DNA from: G965207125 sp965207125 | Lineage (GTDB): Bacteria; Pseudomonadota; Alphaproteobacteria; Puniceispirillales; UBA1172 | Direction: 5' to 3' | DNA: 64,000 nucleotides | Assembly: GCA_965207125.1 (NCBI GenBank) | Contig: OZ242263.1 | Location: 992,001 to 1,056,000, forward strand | Part shown: positions 43,634-52,853 of the stretch, piece after piece | Layout of the letters: each line of letters begins with the position of its first letter | Numbering within the stretch: the first letter of the stretch is position 1 | Program-made: the position numbers and the translations under genes | Notes under the pieces: generated by a model | What the model saw: the letters and a program-made list of their open reading frames with translations, nothing else | What the model was told of the DNA's origin: nothing | Databases searched by the model: none

Positions 43634-44653
43634 TTAATCGCTATCAGAAATCACCGTTGGCGGCAAGGGTATCTCGGCACTGATTTTTGCGAGCATCTGC
43701 GCTCCATCACCTTTCAGCCATGCTACCGCCGTCGCCGACAGTACGACTTGAGGCGGCAAGCCTCCTCCGCCTTTTTTTGCATCCCTCATCAGCCTGCGCA
43801 TCGCCTCAATTGCTTCAGTTTTCTCCGCCGCAGCAAACGTCGCTGCCAAGGGTTTTAAGCCATGCCGCCGGTCTAAGGTATAAAGCCCACCTTTCGTCCA
43901 GCCATGCAATACCGGCTTGCACGGGTCATCCGCCATCACCACCGCCAACCGCTTATGCGTTTTCTCGCGCGCAGCATGGTTAAGACGGGGAAAATCGATT
44001 ACAATCGGCCCACCGATTCGCCGCAATCTGATCTGTCGTCCCGCCTCATCGGCCATCGCCAATGCTAATGCCTCAGGTGCGAGCATCGACGCCCCGCTAT
44101 CACCATCAATAACGGCGGCCCCCGGCGGTGTGCTAATCGTGATGATTCCGCCTTGAGGCAATTCAACCTCAGCCACAAGCGCGGTTTCTATCTGCTCATC
44201 AAGATCATAAGAACCCCACACCTCGCCATCGGTATCGATAATCACCTCAGCATCGGGCGCCAGCACTTTGGCTGTCTCAATCAAATCTGGCGGGGGCGTG
44301 ACTTGCCCCAATGGCCCGCTTTGGGACGCGGCGAGATCATCGGCCGGATTATGCCGCAGTTGAATTGGCTTGCCGTCGCGAGATTCGGCCTGAACCGTTG
44401 CGATAATCACATCTCCGGCTTTGATTTGTGATGCGTTTGATAACCGCATTGAGCCGCGACGCCCTTCTCCGAGATCTAAGGTCGCGCGGCGATGCGCCTG
44501 ATGCAGTTGTTGCACTCTTGCGCAAAATACAGCCCCTATTTGCGGCAAGCGATCAGTTTTATCATCAATAAGAAGATCGATCAAAACGCCCTGCTTGACA
44601 ATCGCGAGGCGGTGATAACACGGGATGGCGTCACTAACAATGACCGTTCCCAT
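43634..44653 (-). CDS. Ribonuclease E/G family protein (short)
   Basis: About 339 residues from the ATG at 44653 (TGATG overlap with maf). It has an S1-like N-terminal part (RVQQLHQAHRRATLDLGEG), the SGASML segment near the catalytic core and GGPIVIDFPRLN, where the aspartate matches a catalytic Mg-binding residue of RNase E/G. The protein is much shorter than RNase E or G and lacks the CPxCxG zinc-link motif and the scaffold region. This truncated type, found between maf and yacG in alphaproteobacteria, should process or degrade RNA, but activity is not assured. Confidence 0.8.
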   Translation of the reverse strand: MGTVIVSDAIPCYHRLAIVKQGVLIDLLIDDKTDRLPQIGAVFCARVQQLHQAHRRATLDLGEGRRGSMRLSNASQIKAGDVIIATVQAESRDGKPIQLRHNPADDLAASQSGPLGQVTPPPDLIETAKVLAPDAEVIIDTDGEVWGSYDLDEQIETALVAEVELPQGGIITISTPPGAAVIDGDSGASMLAPEALALAMADEAGRQIRLRRIGGPIVIDFPRLNHAAREKTHKRLAVVMADDPCKPVLHGWTKGGLYTLDRRHGLKPLAATFAAAEKTEAIEAMRRLMRDAKKGGGGLPPQVVLSATAVAWLKGDGAQMLAKISAEIPLPPTVISDSD

Positions 44654-45243
44654 CACGAATTTTTACCCCCCTGCCGATAACCGAGTCCCGCTAAAAGTCT
44701 GCTTGTTTCGGCAAGCGGCAAGCCGACAACCGCACTATAAGACCCGTTAATATGCACGACCCACTGCGCTGCGATTCCTTGAATAGAATAGCCACCAGCT
44801 TTATCACGCCACTCACCTCGCTTAAGATAGGCTTCGATGGCCATATCATCAAGACGCGTGAATTTGACTGAAGTAGAAACAAGGCGCGTCGAAATTTCGG
44901 TTGTAGCCGGCGGCTTTACCGCAACCGCAGTAAAAACCTTATGCCGCCTCCCCGACAAGAGTCGTAGGAAAGTTTTGGCTTGGGCCGCATCCTCGGGCTT
45001 GCCCAGAATGCGCCGCCCGACCGCTACCACAGTATCGGCGGCGAGAACATAATCCTGTTGATGCGAGACGGCAATGATTTCGACTTTTTCTCGCGCGAGA
45101 CGGCCAGCGTAGTCGCGCGGTGCTTCACCAGAGCGCGGTGTTTCATCGATATCAGCAGGGCTGATCAAGTTAGGCACGATGGCAATCTGCTCGAGCAAAA
45201 CTAGACGCTGCGGCGACCTCGATGCGAGAATAAATTTTGACAT
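44653..45243 (-). CDS. maf: Maf-family nucleoside triphosphate pyrophosphatase
   Basis: A 196-residue Maf/HAM1-like protein. It opens with FILASRSPQRLVLLEQ and contains DYVLAADTVVAVGRRILGKP and GEWRDKAGGYSIQG, all family signatures. It hydrolyses non-canonical or specific nucleoside triphosphates to monophosphate and pyrophosphate and has been linked to septum control. It overlaps the RNase E/G gene start and follows infA by 24 bases. Confidence 0.93.
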   Translation of the reverse strand: MSKFILASRSPQRLVLLEQIAIVPNLISPADIDETPRSGEAPRDYAGRLAREKVEIIAVSHQQDYVLAADTVVAVGRRILGKPEDAAQAKTFLRLLSGRRHKVFTAVAVKPPATTEISTRLVSTSVKFTRLDDMAIEAYLKRGEWRDKAGGYSIQGIAAQWVVHINGSYSAVVGLPLAETSRLLAGLGYRQGGKNS

Positions 45244-45267
45244 ATCCTTAACGGATTCCCAAAAGTA

Positions 45268-45486
45268 TTATTTGAAACGAAAGGTAATGCGGCCTTTAGT
45301 CAGATCATAAGGGGTCATTTCAACATTGACACGATCACCGGCCAAAACCCTAATTCGGTTTTTCCTCATTTTTCCGCTGGTATGCGCCAAAACTTCATGG
45401 TCATTATCGAGTTTGACACGGAACATCGCGTTGGGCAAAAGTTCGGTGACGATTCCTGAAAATTCAATCGCGTCTTCCTTAGCCAT
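45268..45486 (-). CDS. infA: Translation initiation factor IF-1
   Basis: A 72-residue OB-fold protein with EDAIEFSGIVTELLPNAMFR at the N-terminus and RVLAGDRVNVEMTPYDLTKG towards the end, nearly invariant IF-1 segments. It binds the 30S A site during initiation. It lies in the conserved alphaproteobacterial phosphatase-infA-maf order. Confidence 0.97.
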   Translation of the reverse strand: MAKEDAIEFSGIVTELLPNAMFRVKLDNDHEVLAHTSGKMRKNRIRVLAGDRVNVEMTPYDLTKGRITFRFK

Positions 45487-45554
45487 CCATTATTTCCGTA
45501 TAGCAGTTAACATAGGGCAATCTATGACCAAGACAAAGGCATGGGTCAAGTAAT

Positions 45555-46007
45555 TTATTGCTTTTGCGGGACAAAGCGCTCCACAAGCATCTGGCGGATC
45601 GTATCGCGCACATAACGATAAGCGCGCACTCTCTCATTACGGTTTTCCGCAACTAGTGCAGGGTCATAAATAGGCCATAACTCAACAAGACATGATTTTG
45701 TGGCGTTGGTGTGTTTGGCCCTCTCGAAACTATCTTTGGAAAAACAGATTACCATATCAACGTTACTGTCTTCGAGACGGTCGAAATTTTTTGGCGTGTG
45801 GTCAGCAAGGTCAAGCCCAACCTCTTGCATCACGGCGATGGTAAACCCGTCAGAACTTCCAGCGTTAATCCCACAGCTATCCACGGTGATCTGCTCGTGA
45901 AACATATCTTTCATCATCGCAGCCGCCATCGGCGAGCGGATCATATTATGCGTGCAAGCGAAAAGAATGCTCGAGGGCAAATTGGTTTTATCATATCCAG
46001 AGACCAT
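45555..46007 (-). CDS. Low molecular weight protein tyrosine phosphatase-like protein
   Basis: A 150-residue protein with the active-site loop CTHNMIRSPMA (CX5R) near residue 18 and a C-terminal WPIYDPAL containing the general-acid Asp-Pro. It should dephosphorylate phosphotyrosine proteins or related substrates; arsenate reductase activity is an alternative for this fold. It ends three bases after... that is, starts four bases downstream of the UPF0262 gene's stop, within the his-infA cluster. Confidence 0.85.
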   Translation of the reverse strand: MVSGYDKTNLPSSILFACTHNMIRSPMAAAMMKDMFHEQITVDSCGINAGSSDGFTIAVMQEVGLDLADHTPKNFDRLEDSNVDMVICFSKDSFERAKHTNATKSCLVELWPIYDPALVAENRNERVRAYRYVRDTIRQMLVERFVPQKQ

Positions 46008-46010
46008 CGC

Positions 46011-46490
46011 CTATCCTCTCGCCTTCAGGATCGAGATAAGACTAAAAAGCCGTCTTGAAGTGCCTTCATCGATCGAAACCTTACCTTTGAGTCGCTCGGA
46101 TAAGATTTGTGCACCTTCGTTATGCAATGCGCGGCGTCCCATATCAATAGCCTGAATCTGAGCCGGGGTTTTGGTGCGGATTGCCTCATAATAGTTCTCA
46201 CAGACCATCATGTAATCACGAATGATGCGGCGCAAAGGGCCCATAGCAAGAAAGAACCCGACGATTGGCCCATCGCCACCGTCCCGGATATCAAAATGAA
46301 TATGCCTTGCATCACAGCGCAAAACCAGGATGTAAGGGCCTTCGATTTCCTCGAGGCTAAAAAAATTATCCTCGATCAGGTCATAAATAGCAATTTGCCG
46401 TTCGTGTTCGGTTTCGGCGGAAAGCCGCGGAGCATTGGGCTGATCCAACACGATCTGAATGATGCGCGATGGCTGAGGAGAGTCCGTCAT
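46011..46490 (-). CDS. UPF0262 family protein
   Basis: About 159 residues from the ATG at 46490, four bases after the hisD stop. Characteristic stretches are ERQIAIYDLIEDNFFSL, GPYILVLRCDARHIHFDIRD and RRIIRDYMMVCENYYEAIR. The family is largely restricted to alphaproteobacteria and has no established function. The cluster position between hisD and a phosphatase gene is conserved in that group. Confidence 0.88.
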   Translation of the reverse strand: MTDSPQPSRIIQIVLDQPNAPRLSAETEHERQIAIYDLIEDNFFSLEEIEGPYILVLRCDARHIHFDIRDGGDGPIVGFFLAMGPLRRIIRDYMMVCENYYEAIRTKTPAQIQAIDMGRRALHNEGAQILSERLKGKVSIDEGTSRRLFSLISILKARG

Positions 46491-46494
46491 GGCA

Positions 46495-47784
46495 CTAGCG
46501 ATTTCGCCGCCGCGCGAGTGATAACGCGTGCGCGTCAAGTCCTTCGGCTTCAGCCAAAATAATCGCGGCATCCGCAAGGACTGCAAAGCTCTTAGCTTCA
46601 CAACCGATAATCGTCGTGCGTTTCATGAAATCAACAACGCCAAGCCCTGATGAGAATCGCGCGGTGCGTGAGGTCGGCAAGACGTGATTAGGCCCCGCGA
46701 TATAATCGCCAATCGCCTCAGGGGTAAACCCGCCTAGAAAAATCGCGCCAGCGTGGCGGATTTTTGCTGCAAGAGATGTAGGATTAGCGGTGGCTATTTG
46801 CACATGCTCAGGGGCGATGCGATTAGCTATCTCAGCCGCCTCATCCCAATCACCTACGATAATCACCGCACCATAATCACGCCAAGACGCAGCAGCAATC
46901 TTGGCGCGAGGCAATTCTACGAGAAGTTTTTCGACCTCTTCTGTTACTGCATCGGCGAAATCGGCACTATCGGTGATGAGAATCGATTGAGCGGCTTCAT
47001 CATGTTCAGCTTGGGCCATCAGATCGGCAGCAATCCATTCGGGATGATTGTCGGCGTCCGCGAGAATCAGCACTTCAGAAGGCCCCGCGATTGAATCTAT
47101 CCCCACCTGCCCGAAAACCTGTTTTTTAGCAGTGGCTACATAGATATTACCCGGCCCAGTGATCATATCAACCGGGTGGATACTTTCAGTGCCAAAAGCA
47201 AGGGCGGCAATCGCGTGTGCGCCGCCGATTGTCCAAGCTTCAGTGATCCCGCCCAAATGTGCTGCGGCCAGCACCACATCAGCAACCCCATCGCTATGCG
47301 GAGGGGTTACCATGACTCGTCGCGGTACTCCTGCGGCTTGGGCTGGAATGGCGTTCATCAGCACCGATGACGGATAAGCAGCTTTTCCACCAGGAACATA
47401 AAGTCCTACAGAATCCACCGGTGTGTGGCGCAGCCCTAGCGTAACTCCCTCCCCATCAGCCCATGTTGATGATGAGGGATATTGCTTTTCATGGAAATTT
47501 TTGATGCGGTCCGCCGCTAGCCGAAGCGCGTCAGCCAGCGATGGATTAAGACGGTCAAAGGCGGCGCGCATCATGGCATCATTAACCCGAAGCGCCGTCA
47601 TACTAGGCACATTGCATGCATCAAACTGCCGCGTTAATGCGAGTAAGGCTTTATCACCACCTCGTCTTACTTGGTTGATAATACCTGTAACCTCATTTTC
47701 GACATCGCCTTCAGACCCACGAGATGCTGTGATCAAATCATCAAGACGCGCGGTGCGCAAGGGATCATCAAGGGCAATTTTCAT
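46495..47784 (-). CDS. hisD: Histidinol dehydrogenase
   Basis: About 429 residues from the ATG at 47784, the family-like start MKIALDDPLRTARL; an ATG at 47790 is an alternative and the frame is open to 47907. Signature segments are GLYVPGGKAAYPSSVLMNAIP, DMITGPGNIYVATAKK, IAGPSEVLILAD and AGPNHVLPTSRTARFSSGLG. It catalyses the last two oxidations of histidine synthesis, L-histidinol to L-histidine, with zinc. The start overlaps the end of hisG by 17 bases. Confidence 0.95.
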   Translation of the reverse strand: MKIALDDPLRTARLDDLITASRGSEGDVENEVTGIINQVRRGGDKALLALTRQFDACNVPSMTALRVNDAMMRAAFDRLNPSLADALRLAADRIKNFHEKQYPSSSTWADGEGVTLGLRHTPVDSVGLYVPGGKAAYPSSVLMNAIPAQAAGVPRRVMVTPPHSDGVADVVLAAAHLGGITEAWTIGGAHAIAALAFGTESIHPVDMITGPGNIYVATAKKQVFGQVGIDSIAGPSEVLILADADNHPEWIAADLMAQAEHDEAAQSILITDSADFADAVTEEVEKLLVELPRAKIAAASWRDYGAVIIVGDWDEAAEIANRIAPEHVQIATANPTSLAAKIRHAGAIFLGGFTPEAIGDYIAGPNHVLPTSRTARFSSGLGVVDFMKRTTIIGCEAKSFAVLADAAIILAEAEGLDAHALSLARRRNR

Positions 47785-48487
47785 GATCATCGATGGCCTC
47801 CCTGATGCGGTTAATCCAGCCGCTGATTTCATCAGGGCGGGTTTTCCACGCGACTCTGTTGACGACAAATCTAGCAGAGATTTTGGCGATTTCCTCAATT
47901 TCGACAAGCCCGTTGGCTTTTAAGGTTTCGCCGGTTTCAATCAAATCGACAATACGCCGGCACAGCCCCAAACTTGGGGCTATTTCCATCGCGCCATTAA
48001 GTTTAATGCACTCAGCCTGAACACCTCGTGCGGCGAAATACCGGCGCGTCAATGAGGGGTATTTTGTGGCGACCCGCACATGACTCCAACTTTTAGGATC
48101 TTCAGCCTTAAGAGTATCCTTTGTTGTCGCAACCACCATGCGGCATTCCCCGACTTTAAGATCTATCGGGGCATAAATATCGGGGTGATCAAACTCCATG
48201 ATCACATCGAGTCCAGCTACACCCATTTGCGCGGCTCCATAAGCCAGAAAAGTCGCGACATCGAAACTTCTAACTTTAATGATATCGATCCCGTGATGAT
48301 TAGTAGCAAAGCGAATTCTGCGGTCATCGACGTCCTCAAAACCGTCTTCAGGCTTTAGTCCGACGCGCGCCAGAATTGGCAGAACCTGCTTGATTATTCG
48401 TCCTTTTGGTAAAGCGATAACAAGTTTATCGCTGGGAATCTGCGGCGAGAGCGGCAGGGTCTCGTGCGATGGTCTTAGCAAAGACAT
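47768..48487 (-). CDS. hisG: ATP phosphoribosyltransferase (short form)
   Basis: A 239-residue HisG, first enzyme of histidine synthesis. Family segments are LVIALPKGRIIKQVLPIL, GAAQMGVAGLDVIMEF and RVATKYPSLTRRYFAARGV. The length matches the short HisG form, which needs a HisZ regulatory partner; no hisZ is visible in the window. It is followed directly by hisD. Confidence 0.93.
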   Translation of the reverse strand: MSLLRPSHETLPLSPQIPSDKLVIALPKGRIIKQVLPILARVGLKPEDGFEDVDDRRIRFATNHHGIDIIKVRSFDVATFLAYGAAQMGVAGLDVIMEFDHPDIYAPIDLKVGECRMVVATTKDTLKAEDPKSWSHVRVATKYPSLTRRYFAARGVQAECIKLNGAMEIAPSLGLCRRIVDLIETGETLKANGLVEIEEIAKISARFVVNRVAWKTRPDEISGWINRIREAIDDHENCP

Positions 48488-48500
48488 GGCTTTTCCTGTT

Positions 48501-48923
48501 CTAGGTCAGATCATCATCATGTGATGGTTGGAAGGCCGTTGTCCATCCTTCATCCAGATCTGCGGCATATACTTTTATCGCCGTTGTTTCAAGTTTTAGC
48601 ATAGATTGGCCCGAAAAAATCAGATCGATAGACTTACCAGCCAGCGTCATACCAAGTAGGTTAAGCACTTGGTCTCTATTGCCCAAAACGATACCTTTTT
48701 TACGCACCGTCTCAACATGATCTATATTAATCCCCATCAATCTGCGCTTTTTTGACCCATCATCATCAATCAGAAACCGTGCAGCAACCATAAGAAATTG
48801 TTTGACATCGGCGTCATACGCCATATCTCCTACCAAAACAGTGGCATCCTGCAACAGCGACGACAACACCGTCAAATCCTTATGGTCAGTCGCAGCGAGT
48901 TTCAGGCGTGAAGTCATCGGCAT
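48501..48923 (-). CDS. DUF2948 family protein
   Basis: About 140 residues from the ATG at 48923, which overlaps the murA stop by one base (TAATG). Typical stretches are LKLAATDHKDLTVLSSLLQD, KRRLMGINIDHVETVRKKG and AIKVYAADLDEGW. This family of unknown function is found between murA and hisG in many alphaproteobacteria. Confidence 0.88.
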   Translation of the reverse strand: MPMTSRLKLAATDHKDLTVLSSLLQDATVLVGDMAYDADVKQFLMVAARFLIDDDGSKKRRLMGINIDHVETVRKKGIVLGNRDQVLNLLGMTLAGKSIDLIFSGQSMLKLETTAIKVYAADLDEGWTTAFQPSHDDDLT

Positions 48924-50188
48924 TATCCTTCGCTGCTGACACGTTTGATGTGCGCGCCGCAAGCATTCAGTTTCTGCTCAAGGTTATGATATCCCCGGTC
49001 GAGATGATAGACGCGGCTCAGATGCGTTTTCCCCTCAGCAACAAGCCCAGCGAGCACAAGAGATACCGAAGCGCGTAAATCAGTCGCCATTACCGGGGCC
49101 GCGCGAAGTTTCTTAACGCCGCGCACAAAAGCGGTGCCTCCAGTGACGCTAACATCAGCTCCCATCCTCGCGAGTTCTGGAACATGCATAAATCGGTTTT
49201 CAAAGATCGTCTCGCTGATCAGCGCGGCCCCGTCCCCGACGCACATGAGCGCCATGAATTGTGCTTGCAAATCGGTGGGGAATCCGGGGAAAGGATCGGT
49301 GGTGATATCCACAGGCTTGGGGCGAGCTTCGGCGGAAACCGTTAATTGATCGCCATCTATATCAATGCGTGCGCCGCTTGATATGAGCGCATCAAGCACC
49401 GCCGATAAATGCTCCGCCTCAACTCCCTTTAAGGCAATCTCACCGCCAGTAATCGCGGCGGCTATAGCAAAAGTGCCAGCTTCTATTCGATCCGCGATCA
49501 CTCGATGACGACATCCCGACAGAGATAAAACCCCATCTACGGTGATGGTATCAGTGCCATGTCCTGAAATTTTCGCGCCCATAGCGATCAGGCATCGGGC
49601 GAGATCACTAATTTCAGGTTCTCTTGCGGCGTTGACGATAACGGTTTGTCCGCGCGCCAAACTTGCCGCCAGCAATGCGTTTTCGGTGGCGCCGACGCTG
49701 ACTGTGGGAAAGACGATGCGGTTGCCAACCAGTCCTTTTGGTGCGTGGGCGATCACATAACCATCAGCAAGATCGACTGCTGCGCCAAGGCTTTTCATCA
49801 CCATGATATGCAAATCAACCGGTCTTGCGCCGATCGCACAACCACCGGGCAACGAGACTTTCGCCTCGCCAAACCGCGCCAGAAGAGGTCCTAGCACGAG
49901 AATCGAGGCACGCATGCGCCGCACAACATCGTAAGACGCCGCACGTATTATCTCCTCACCCGCTTTCAGCGTCACCACGTCATCCTGTCGATAACTCAAG
50001 ATACCCAAACTGTTCAGCAACGTGATCATCGAACGCGTATCGGCCAAATCAGGCCAACCCTCGAGCACTATATCCTGATCAGTCATAATAGCAGTGGTCA
50101 TCAAGGGAAGTGCGGCATTTTTCGCACCGCTGATAGGAATACTGCCGCTCAGGCGATGTCCACCCTCAATTAAAAGCTTGTCCATCAT
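48923..50188 (-). CDS. murA: UDP-N-acetylglucosamine 1-carboxyvinyltransferase
   Basis: A 421-residue enolpyruvyl transferase, first committed step of peptidoglycan synthesis. It opens with LLIEGGHRLSGSIPISGAKN and has the catalytic cysteine in LPGGCAIGARPVDLHI; EPEISDLARCLIAMGAKISG and GFPTDLQAQFMALMCVG are also characteristic. The presence of Cys rather than Asp predicts fosfomycin sensitivity of the enzyme. Its start overlaps a small upstream gene. Confidence 0.96.
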   Translation of the reverse strand: MMDKLLIEGGHRLSGSIPISGAKNAALPLMTTAIMTDQDIVLEGWPDLADTRSMITLLNSLGILSYRQDDVVTLKAGEEIIRAASYDVVRRMRASILVLGPLLARFGEAKVSLPGGCAIGARPVDLHIMVMKSLGAAVDLADGYVIAHAPKGLVGNRIVFPTVSVGATENALLAASLARGQTVIVNAAREPEISDLARCLIAMGAKISGHGTDTITVDGVLSLSGCRHRVIADRIEAGTFAIAAAITGGEIALKGVEAEHLSAVLDALISSGARIDIDGDQLTVSAEARPKPVDITTDPFPGFPTDLQAQFMALMCVGDGAALISETIFENRFMHVPELARMGADVSVTGGTAFVRGVKKLRAAPVMATDLRASVSLVLAGLVAEGKTHLSRVYHLDRGYHNLEQKLNACGAHIKRVSSEG

Positions 50189-50337
50189 CCACCCTCGGGG
50201 GTTTTGGCTTTGCTACGTCCGCGTTGCTGTTTTTTGCGCCGCGCGAGATTAGCACGCAACTCCTCTGCCAAACGTTGATCGGGGCCCGTTTCTTTTTTTT
50301 CAGTTTTTGCCGCAGCTGATGAGGCCGTCTTTGTCAT
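50185..50337 (-). CDS. Small basic protein upstream of murA (50 residues)
   Basis: A 50-residue frame from an ATG at 50337 to a TGA that overlaps the murA start (ATGATG). The product starts MTKTASSAAAKTEKK, then PDQRLAEELRANLARRKKQQ and ends RSKAKTPEGG; it is very basic, and the LAEELRANLARRKxQ pattern resembles short proteins annotated next to murA in other alphaproteobacteria. A GAGGG stretch lies about ten bases upstream. Function unknown; translational coupling to murA is likely. Confidence 0.65.
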   Translation of the reverse strand: MTKTASSAAAKTEKKETGPDQRLAEELRANLARRKKQQRGRSKAKTPEGG

Positions 50338-50523
50338 AATATCATGCCCTCACATGTCACATCAGCGGATGATAAGACGTCAACCAGGCAGAAAATGCCT
50401 CACGCTCACTATCTTTTGACTTGCCGTAAAAATCATTCCCAGCATACTATGCCCCACGGCATTATGATACCGTTTTGATTGGATAAGGTAATTGTGAAAT
50501 CAGTCAGATAGGCTAAGAAGATT

Positions 50524-51279
50524 ATGGCAGACTCTAAAGAAAACTCACTATCTCCATCACCACGTTCAGTATGGCGGTTTCTGCCGGTGATTATTTTGCT
50601 GGTCGGCCTAGCGGTCGTACTGATTATTTTGCGGCAATACGGCATCACTTCAGGCCAAGCGTTCTGGGATTTGATAACCGGTCACCATGCATCGATCAGT
50701 GCTTGGGCTGTGCAAAACACCTTTTTAGCTTTAGCGGTTTATATGGCGATTTACATAGCCGCCGTGGCGTTATCCCTACCCGGAGCAATCTGGCTAACAT
50801 TGTTTGGAGGGGCTGTTTTAGGTTGGCCGGCGGCGGGGGCGGTTATCTTTTCAGGGACCATCGGCGCGTGGCTGGTATTTCTCGCAGCAAGAGGAGCATT
50901 CTCCGATATTCTCGCACGGTCATCCAAATCTTTCATGGGACGCATCAAGAGTGGTTTTGAGGAATCGCCTTTTTTCTGGCTTCTAGCATTAAGACTTATT
51001 CCAGTCGCGCCGTTCTGGGTGGTGAATATTATCCCTGGGTTGCTGGGCATGCGGTCTGCACCGTATCTGCTAGCAACACTGATTGGGATCGCGCCCGGTA
51101 GCATTGTTTATGTTTGGGTGGGGCGGGGGCTAGATAAGGTTTTATCACAAGGCCGGACACCTGATTTTGAAACCGTTCTTGACCCATCGGTCACCGCGCC
51201 ACTGATCGCGCTTGGTGTACTTGCGCTGGTCCCGGCCCTGGTTAAAGCGGTGCGCGCGAAGGGCGGTAACAAAACATGA
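50524..51279 (+). CDS. TVP38/TMEM64 (DedA-superfamily) membrane protein
   Basis: A 251-residue membrane protein with about six hydrophobic segments. The SNARE-associated/VTT domain appears as LPGAIWLTLFGGAVLGWPA, GTIGAWLVFLAARG and LALRLIPVAPFWVVNIIPGL, then GIAPGSIVYVWVGRGLD. These proteins are thought to move lipids or small solutes across membranes. The stop overlaps the next gene by four bases, a pairing with a flavin disulfide reductase that recurs in bacteria. Confidence 0.88.
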   Translation: MADSKENSLSPSPRSVWRFLPVIILLVGLAVVLIILRQYGITSGQAFWDLITGHHASISAWAVQNTFLALAVYMAIYIAAVALSLPGAIWLTLFGGAVLGWPAAGAVIFSGTIGAWLVFLAARGAFSDILARSSKSFMGRIKSGFEESPFFWLLALRLIPVAPFWVVNIIPGLLGMRSAPYLLATLIGIAPGSIVYVWVGRGLDKVLSQGRTPDFETVLDPSVTAPLIALGVLALVPALVKAVRAKGGNKT

Positions 51280-52703
51280 TCAAAATCAATACTGACATCT
51301 GCGTGATTGGTGGTGGTTCAGGCGGTTTATCGATCGCGGCGGGGGCGGCACAAATGGGTGTGGAAGTTGTTTTGTTCGAAGGGCACAAGATGGGCGGCGA
51401 TTGCTTAAACTATGGCTGTGTGCCGTCAAAAGCTTTGCTCGCAGCGGCCCGAGCCGCGCGAGATAGCGCAGGACAAGAGAAAATGGGGATTTACAGCACA
51501 CCACCAGACATCAATTTTGTGGAGGTAAAAACCCATATCGCTGAAATCATTGCCGGCATCGCGCCCCATGATTCGGTGGAACGTTTCACTGGATTAGGGG
51601 TTCGGGTTATCGAGGAAGCGGCGCATTTTATCGACAAAAATACAGTTTTGGGTGGCGGCTATGAGGTGAATGCGAAATATTTCGTGATCGCCTCCGGGTC
51701 AAGACCGATGGTACCGCCGATCGAAGGCCTTGATGAGACGCCTTTTCACACCAATGAGACTATTTTTACCGATTCTGATTTGCCGGAACATCTAGTAGTG
51801 ATCGGCGGTGGGCCAATCGGGGTCGAGATGGCTGAGGCGCATCAGCGATTGGGAGCGAACGTGACGATCATCGAAGCTGAACGGATTCTCGGCCGCGACA
51901 CACCGATGCTGGTCGATATGCTGCGCGATCACCTGAAACGCGAAGGCATAACCGTGCTTGAAGGTACGAAGGTGATCAAAGTTTCGGGCAAAAAAGGTGA
52001 TATTAAGGTTACGGTTGAAGGGCGTGAGAACGGCCAAGAAGAGATAAAAGCAACTCATGTTCTGGTTGCGGTTGGACGTGCACCTAACCTTGAGACGCTT
52101 GCGCTTGAATCCGCAGGAATCAAATGGTCTGCGAAGGGCATCGTCACCGATAAGCGGCTTCGCACCGCCAATAAGCGCGTTTTCGCGATAGGCGACGTCA
52201 CCGGCCGCCAGCAATTCACCCATGTCGCCAATTATCACGCAGGGATCGTGATTCGCAATATTCTGTTCAAAATTCCAGCAAAGGTAAATGATCGGATAGT
52301 GCCTTGGGTGACCTTCACCGACCCTGAACTTGCTCATGTGGGAATGACGCTGGATGAAGCACACGCGATGGGCTTGAAAGCACAACAGCTGGTGTTTTCA
52401 TTAAAGGATAATGATCGCGCCCGCGCTGACCGGCGCACCGAAGGTGGAGTGGTAGCAGTCACTTCACCGCGCGGGGTAATTTTGGGCGCGAGTGTTCTAG
52501 CCCCTCATGCGGGCGAGTTGATTCAGCCTTGGTCACTTGCGATTTCGTCGGGTTTAAAAATCAAATCGATGGCGTCATTTATTGCGCCATATCCGACTTA
52601 TGGTGAGGTGAACAAACGCGTAGCGGGCAGTTTTTACACAAAAAAACTTTTTTCTAAGCGTACGCAAAAAATCGTCCGCTTTCTGATGAGATTACCTTTT
52701 TAA
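51276..52703 (+). CDS. FAD-dependent pyridine nucleotide-disulfide oxidoreductase (mercuric reductase-like)
   Basis: A 475-residue flavoprotein with FAD motif CVIGGGSGGLSIAAGAAQ, redox disulfide CLNYGCVPSK, NAD(P) motif VVIGGGPIGVEMAEA and FAIGDVTGRQQFTHVANYH. It resembles the class that includes dihydrolipoamide dehydrogenase and mercuric reductase, but it lacks the N-terminal metal-binding domain and the C-terminal Cys pair of true MerA (it ends in FLMRLPF). Coupled to the TVP38-type protein. Substrate unknown. Confidence 0.85.
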   Translation: MIKINTDICVIGGGSGGLSIAAGAAQMGVEVVLFEGHKMGGDCLNYGCVPSKALLAAARAARDSAGQEKMGIYSTPPDINFVEVKTHIAEIIAGIAPHDSVERFTGLGVRVIEEAAHFIDKNTVLGGGYEVNAKYFVIASGSRPMVPPIEGLDETPFHTNETIFTDSDLPEHLVVIGGGPIGVEMAEAHQRLGANVTIIEAERILGRDTPMLVDMLRDHLKREGITVLEGTKVIKVSGKKGDIKVTVEGRENGQEEIKATHVLVAVGRAPNLETLALESAGIKWSAKGIVTDKRLRTANKRVFAIGDVTGRQQFTHVANYHAGIVIRNILFKIPAKVNDRIVPWVTFTDPELAHVGMTLDEAHAMGLKAQQLVFSLKDNDRARADRRTEGGVVAVTSPRGVILGASVLAPHAGELIQPWSLAISSGLKIKSMASFIAPYPTYGEVNKRVAGSFYTKKLFSKRTQKIVRFLMRLPF

Positions 52704-52762
52704 CGAGCGGTGAGACCTTGCGTCAATCGCTCGGTGCTGATACATAGGAGTCTAGCGCATCC

Positions 52763-52837
<75 letters not shown>

Positions 52838-52853
52838 TTTTCGCGCTTGGAAT

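Noticed and set aside
51792..52385. 197-residue minus-strand frame
   Set aside because: Antisense shadow of the flavoprotein gene, no recognisable motif.
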